A DNA stretch of 16,893 bases from Opitutales bacterium (lineage in GTDB: Bacteria; Verrucomicrobiota; Verrucomicrobiia; Opitutales; Intestinicryptomonadaceae): assembly GCA_017633865.1 (NCBI GenBank), contig JAGBOM010000146.1, positions 1 to 16,893 of the forward strand, written 5' to 3'. How positions within the stretch are numbered: the stretch's first letter is position 1; the number at the start of each line of letters is the position of its first letter. Below are positions 13,480-16,893 of this stretch, one piece after another. The position numbers and the translations under genes are program-made. The notes beneath the pieces were generated by a model. The model searched no databases. It was not told where the DNA came from and was given only the letters and a program-made list of their open reading frames with translations.

Positions 13480-14247
13480 ATGGCAAACGATTTGCACCTC
13501 GACCGGGTTATGCAAGCGATACGCAAGCGCGGCCCGGTTGCCTTGGCGAGGGCGGGCGCTTATATGCGCGGGATTGCCCGCCGAAAAATCCGCACAGTAA
13601 AAAACAAGCAAAAGCACAGCGCCCCCGGCGAGCCACCACGGGCGCACGATAATCGATATAAAAACGCCATCGCTTTTGCCGTCAACGCCGAGGCGCTTAC
13701 TGTGTCTGTTGGCCCGGTGCTTTATCCCGATAGCAAGGGCAACCCGGGCGGGCGCACAGTCCCGCAAACGCTGGAACATGGCGGGCCCGTCAAACCGCCC
13801 CGCCCCGCGCCATGGTGGCGCAAGCACCCGGCGCTTGCCACGGCTGACGCCGCCGGATGGCTGGCCTATTATCAAAGCCGCAAGGCGCAAGGCCGGGACT
13901 TTGGCCCCGCCTACGCAGGGGCAACCGAGGAAGCGGCGCTTGCCGCCCGCGCCCGGGCGTCTAAAGCCATGGCCAAAGGGGCGCGGCATATGAGCCGGGG
14001 CCGGGCGAGGCAATTAATCGCCGTCAACGCCAAGACGGGCGAAAAATACAAGGCTTTTTTCGCTTTTATCAAAGTTGCCACCATTGGCCAGGCGCGGCGG
14101 GTCATGCAAACGGCCCGGCGTTGGTTTGGGCCGCCGGGCGGCCAGACGAGCGCCGCGCAAGTGGCCCCGCGCCCGCTGATGGCCCCAACCCTCGCCGCCG
14201 CAAAAGAGCAATTCCCCCGCATTTTCGCGGGCCTTGTGTCACAATAA
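13480..14247 (+). CDS. HK97 gp10-like tail component
   Basis: Encodes 255 residues. The ATG at 13480 follows GAGGGG at 13468-13473. Near the start are an arginine-rich helix (AYMRGIARRKIRTVKNK), then SAPGEPPRAHDNRYKNAIAF, VSVGPVLYPDSKGNPGGRTV and PQTLEHGGPVKPP, and at the end ARPLMAP-type PRPLMAPTLAAAKEQFPRIF. This is the HK97 gp10/lambda Z-like tail completion family. The central 60-70 residues are an insertion rich in Ala and Arg that family members usually lack. It would sit at the head-proximal tail end. Confidence 0.65.
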   Translation: MANDLHLDRVMQAIRKRGPVALARAGAYMRGIARRKIRTVKNKQKHSAPGEPPRAHDNRYKNAIAFAVNAEALTVSVGPVLYPDSKGNPGGRTVPQTLEHGGPVKPPRPAPWWRKHPALATADAAGWLAYYQSRKAQGRDFGPAYAGATEEAALAARARASKAMAKGARHMSRGRARQLIAVNAKTGEKYKAFFAFIKVATIGQARRVMQTARRWFGPPGGQTSAAQVAPRPLMAPTLAAAKEQFPRIFAGLVSQ

Positions 14248-14274
14248 AAACCCCTATTTTTTAAGGAGCAAATT

Positions 14275-14961
14275 ATGCAATACGTCCTTGGCCTTGACTG
14301 CAAACTTTTTCGCGGCGCCGCCGGTGCCACCGCCGCCACGGAAATGACCAACGTTAAAAACGTAACTATCAACTTGAGCGCCGGGAGCGCGGACATTACC
14401 ACCCGCGCGGCCCAAGGCTGGCGCGCTAAAGCGCCGACCCTCAAAGAGGGCAACACCACCTTCGATATGCTATACGACCCGACCGACGCGGATTTTATCG
14501 CCGTGCAAACGGCTTTCCTCAACAATGCGCCTATCGCCTTTTTCGTCACGGACGGCCAAGGCAACGGGCTGGATTGCGACTTCGTGATTACCGGCTTTAG
14601 CCAGCCGCAAGACCTTGAAAGCGCCATTATGGTTAGCGTTACCGCCGAGCCGACCCTCGCGGGCCGGGGCGTTGCGTGGGTGCAAGCGTCCGGCTCCACC
14701 CTTGGCGGCGCGGTCACTTTGAGCGGCACCGCCACGGTTGGGCAGACCTTGACCGCCGTTTTAACCAGCGTCACCCCGTCCGCCGCGCAAACGGGCGGGA
14801 GCGTCCGGTGGTACCGCAACGCGGTGGAAATTGAGACCGCCGCCGGGGCGACGTCCTACGAGCTGGCCGCCGCCGACGCGGGTGCCGTTGTGTCCATCGT
14901 TTACACCCACCCGGCCTATGCGGGCAGCTTGACCGCCGCGACGGCTACGCTGGTTAGCTGA
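14275..14961 (+). CDS. Major tail tube protein with C-terminal Ig-like domain
   Basis: Encodes 228 residues; strong AAGGAG before the ATG. Residues 1-138 look like a tail tube fold: beta-rich, with a long loop (VKNVTINLSAGSADITTRAA), GNTTFDMLYD, and DLESAIMVSVTAEPTLA. Residues about 142-228 form an added Ig-like beta sandwich (GGAVTLSGTATVGQTLTAV, VRWYRNAVEIETAAGATSYE). Lambda V also ends in an Ig-like domain; in such tubes it projects outward. Subunits stack in rings to form the non-contractile tail. The next gene starts within its stop. Confidence 0.85.
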   Translation: MQYVLGLDCKLFRGAAGATAATEMTNVKNVTINLSAGSADITTRAAQGWRAKAPTLKEGNTTFDMLYDPTDADFIAVQTAFLNNAPIAFFVTDGQGNGLDCDFVITGFSQPQDLESAIMVSVTAEPTLAGRGVAWVQASGSTLGGAVTLSGTATVGQTLTAVLTSVTPSAAQTGGSVRWYRNAVEIETAAGATSYELAAADAGAVVSIVYTHPAYAGSLTAATATLVS

Positions 14962-15371
14962 TGGCCGCGACGTGGACGGACGCCACCGGGCGGGCGTGGG
15001 CTTTTGGGTTGACGGTTGGCGGGTTGCGCAAGTTGGCGCGGCTGACTGGCGCGACGCTGGCCGACCTTTTCCCGCTGCGGGGCGGGCAACTCAACGCCGC
15101 CCCGCTGTTGGCCTTGTTGGCTGACCCCGCCCGCCTGACCGCCGCCGCGTGGGCTTGTTTGCCGCCCGATGATAGGGCCGCGATAACCGCCCGGGACTTT
15201 GGCGACCTTATCACCGCCGACCTTTTACCGCCTTTGCGTGACGCCGTTTTTAGCTCGCTAATTGATTTTTTCCCGCCCGCCGTCCGGGTGATTGCCCGGG
15301 CGGCGAGGAAGGGCGCCAAGGAAGCGGAGGAAAAAACGACGGCGGAGGTGGCGGCGATTTGTGGGGAATGA
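14961..15371 (+). CDS. Tail assembly chaperone, upstream frame (gpG-like)
   Basis: Encodes 136 residues; ATG overlaps the tube gene stop by one base. Starts with a beta strand pair (WTDATGRAWAFGLTVGGLRK), then helices including a long DLITADLLPPLRDAVFSSLI. Located between tube and tape measure, the position of lambda G, whose protein binds the tape measure during tail assembly. A slippery heptamer T-TTT-TTC and hairpin lie within (15266-15304), at residues 103-104. Its last four bases overlap the next frame. The call rests on position and frameshift architecture, not on sequence similarity. Confidence 0.7.
   Translation: MAATWTDATGRAWAFGLTVGGLRKLARLTGATLADLFPLRGGQLNAAPLLALLADPARLTAAAWACLPPDDRAAITARDFGDLITADLLPPLRDAVFSSLIDFFPPAVRVIARAARKGAKEAEEKTTAEVAAICGE
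15266..15304 (+). other. Probable programmed -1 ribosomal frameshift site
   Basis: Heptamer TTTTTTC (15266-15272) is in phase as T-TTT-TTC (codons GAT, TTT, TTC). Six bases later a hairpin of 11 pairs, two of them G-U, forms from GCCGTCCGGGT (15279-15289) with GCCCGGGCGGC (15294-15304) around GATT. The -1 frame has no stop from 15266 to 15634, its nearest upstream stop being the TGA at 15263-15265. Slipping would join 104 residues of the upstream protein to 121 of the downstream frame. Confidence 0.75.
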
Positions 15372-15637
15372 TTTTGCGTTTTGCCGCGCTTGCGGGCGCG
15401 GCTGATTGCGTGGACGCCTACAGCCTCCGCGACCTAATAACCATGGCCGAGGCGCGGGAAATGGCCGCGTGGGACAGGGCGGGCCTTATCGTTTGCGCCT
15501 TGACGGGCAAAAAATCGCCCGCAATCTTCAACCCGTGGCGGCGGGCCAATGTCCCGGCCCCCGCGCCGCTGTCGGGGGCGCAAGCGACCGCCGCCATCCG
15601 CGCCTTTGCCAAGTTTTGCGGGGCGAAAAACGCATAA
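15368..15637 (+). CDS. Tail assembly chaperone, downstream frame (gpT-like)
   Basis: Encodes 89 residues if translated alone from ATG 15368, which shares ATGA with the upstream stop; the upstream ribosome binding site is weak. The frame is open back to 15266, so it is probably mainly made as the -1 frameshift extension of the previous gene, the lambda G-T arrangement. Contains helices (RDLITMAEAREMAAWDRAGL) and a Pro/Ala stretch before a final helix (ATAAIRAFAKF). It precedes the tape measure gene by 26 bases. Confidence 0.65.
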   Translation: MILRFAALAGAADCVDAYSLRDLITMAEAREMAAWDRAGLIVCALTGKKSPAIFNPWRRANVPAPAPLSGAQATAAIRAFAKFCGAKNA

Positions 15638-15663
15638 AAAAAAAAGACAAAGGAAAAGCATAG

Positions 15664-16893
15664 ATGAGCGCGGGCGCGATTGACGCAGGGAGAGCAAATA
15701 TAACCTTGGCCCTTGACGCCAAGGGCTTGCAAGCGGGGCTCAACGCCGCCGCGCAAAGCGTGGAGCAGACCGCCGGGGCCATGAGCGCCAACGGGGCGCA
15801 AATCGCGGGCGCCTTTGGCGCGGCGGGCAAGGCGGCGGAACTGTTCGACGCCCGGACGGGCAAGGCGTTGGGCCAACTGGCGCAAAAGTTGGGCCCCGCC
15901 GTCGCCATGGTTGATAAACTTTGGTCCGCCATATCGGCGGGCGCGGCCACCAGCGCCGCGCAAATTGGCGGGGTAACTACCGCCCTTAACGCCCAAGCGG
16001 GCGCCCTTGGCCGCGTCGCCGCCGGCGCCAAAGCCGCCGCCGCGTCCCTTGCCGCCATGGCCAAGGCGAACCCCGTTATGGCGGGCGCGGCGGTTGGCGT
16101 TGGCAGCTTTGCCTTGGGGCGCTGGCTGCAAGGCACGATAGGCGACGCCATCTATGGCAAGGTACAAGCGCCCGACCTGCAAGACACCGCCACCAAGTAC
16201 GCCGCCCGCGAAAATGAGTACGCGGACGCCCTGTCCGTCACCATTGCCCGCCTTGACTTGCTGGCCAAAAAAACGCGCCTGACCGCCGAAGAGCGGCAAC
16301 GCGCGGCGCAACTTATCGGCCAATTGGAGCAAGCCGGGGTCGGCGGCTACGCCTTGACCGAGGGGGGCGTGACTGCCACCGGCGGCGCGGCGGACGCCGT
16401 GACCGCCCGCCGCATTGCCGCGCAACAGGCAATAATTGATGAGCAGAGCCGCAACCGCGCGGCCCTGCAAGCGACGATGAACGACATAACCAGCGACAAG
16501 GCGCGGTGGGGCAGCCTGTCGCAAGAAGAACTGGATTCCCTGCAAAAAAAGATAGCGGATGACATGACGGCGGCCATGGAAAAGCAGCTGGCCGCCGCCA
16601 AGGAGATAGCCCGCCTCAAGGGCGAGGGCGCGGAAGCCGCGAAAGCCGCCCTCGAGGCAGAAAAAAAAGCCGCCGCCGCCGAGGCCAAAGCGGCGGAAGA
16701 AGCGGCCAAAAACGCCGCCGCCCTGGAACAAATGCGCGGCTCCATCGACAAGGCCGAGGCGGACGTTGCCGCCGCCGCCGCGCAACGGGAAGAGGCCCGC
16801 GCCCTTGCCGCCGGGGAGATTGGCGCGGGGGAACTGGCGCAAAGGTATGGGGAGCGGGCCGCCGGGGCGCAATACCGCGCCTCGGAAATTGTA
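15664..16893 (+). CDS. Tape measure protein (5' part, cut by window end)
   Basis: ATG at 15664 with AAAGGA upstream. The frame is open to the window end, giving 410 residues of an unfinished protein. The start has the repetitive ITLALDAKGLQAGLNAAAQS-type helix of tape measure N-termini. Alanine-rich helices continue, a hydrophobic stretch (about 136-157, NPVMAGAAVGVGSFALG) could cross the membrane during DNA injection, and the rest is long coiled coil with Lys/Glu/Ala runs (EAEKKAA-type). The length of this protein sets tail length. Position after the chaperone frames is canonical. Confidence 0.85.
   Translation, partial: MSAGAIDAGRANITLALDAKGLQAGLNAAAQSVEQTAGAMSANGAQIAGAFGAAGKAAELFDARTGKALGQLAQKLGPAVAMVDKLWSAISAGAATSAAQIGGVTTALNAQAGALGRVAAGAKAAAASLAAMAKANPVMAGAAVGVGSFALGRWLQGTIGDAIYGKVQAPDLQDTATKYAARENEYADALSVTIARLDLLAKKTRLTAEERQRAAQLIGQLEQAGVGGYALTEGGVTATGGAADAVTARRIAAQQAIIDEQSRNRAALQATMNDITSDKARWGSLSQEELDSLQKKIADDMTAAMEKQLAAAKEIARLKGEGAEAAKAALEAEKKAAAAEAKAAEEAAKNAAALEQMRGSIDKAEADVAAAAAQREEARALAAGEIGAGELAQRYGERAAGAQYRASEIV

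Noticed and set aside
15331..15337. AAAAAAC heptamer as the frameshift site
   Set aside because: It is out of phase: the reading-frame codons are GAA AAA ACG, so tandem slippage would not re-pair well. The T-TTT-TTC site at 15266 is in phase and has the hairpin.
15418..16872. Minus-strand open frame of 484 codons opposite the tape measure and chaperone frames
   Set aside because: The product is Gly/Arg/Leu-rich with no family resemblance, and the + strand is well explained by the tape measure frame, which runs to the window end.

Overview
This is a GC-rich window from a tailed double-stranded DNA phage or prophage. Every gene I can support lies on the + strand, packed with overlaps of 1-8 bases or gaps of a few bases. 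The gene order (recombination and replication, then terminase, gpW-like joiner, portal, protease/capsid, cement protein, head-tail joiner, tail tube, tail chaperones, tape measure) is that of a long-tailed phage. No tail sheath gene lies between the joining proteins and the tape measure gene, so a non-contractile (siphovirus-type) tail is most likely. No integrase, repressor, lysis gene, tRNA or host gene is seen, so integration state and host cannot be decided. The host is probably a GC-rich bacterium with ordinary AGGAG-type ribosome binding sites.

Layout. 1-2800: early or accessory region with small unfamiliar proteins, namely a cut-off gene end, a helix-turn-helix (HTH) protein (70-459), an orphan of 188 residues (556-1122), a strongly structured intergenic stretch (1131-1220), a one-helix membrane protein, a 58-residue protein, a very charged protein, and an excisionase-like HTH protein (2171-2791). 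2824-4719: DNA metabolism cassette with an ERF-type annealing protein, a MazG-like NTP pyrophosphohydrolase, SSB and a RusA Holliday junction resolvase. 4750-5920: a cytosine methyltransferase-like gene and a small protein resembling sigma-70 region 2. 5921-6019: structured leader. 6020-8551: GpA-like large terminase plus a cysteine-containing orphan. 8581-8701: strong intrinsic terminator, four tandem 17-base-spaced repeats and a likely promoter. 8733-12697: gpW-like protein, portal, prohead protease/major capsid fusion, a terminator-like structure and a cement protein. 12700-16893: head-tail joiner, tail completion proteins, tail tube with an Ig-like domain, two tail chaperone frames joined by a probable -1 frameshift, and the start of the tape measure protein, which runs off the end.

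How they work together. ERF, SSB and RusA would anneal, protect and resolve DNA during replication and recombination. The terminase packages the resulting DNA through the portal into a shell built from the fused protease/capsid protein. The cement protein decorates the shell, joiners connect it to a tail tube whose length is set by the tape measure protein, and the G/GT-like chaperones assist tail assembly. The most informative non-gene signals are the frameshift cassette (15266-15304), the repeat array with promoter (8625-8701), an internal ribosome binding site inside the protease/capsid gene (10944-10960), and the structured DNA at 1131-1220. No gene-free stretch exceeds 300 bases; the longest is 8552-8732.
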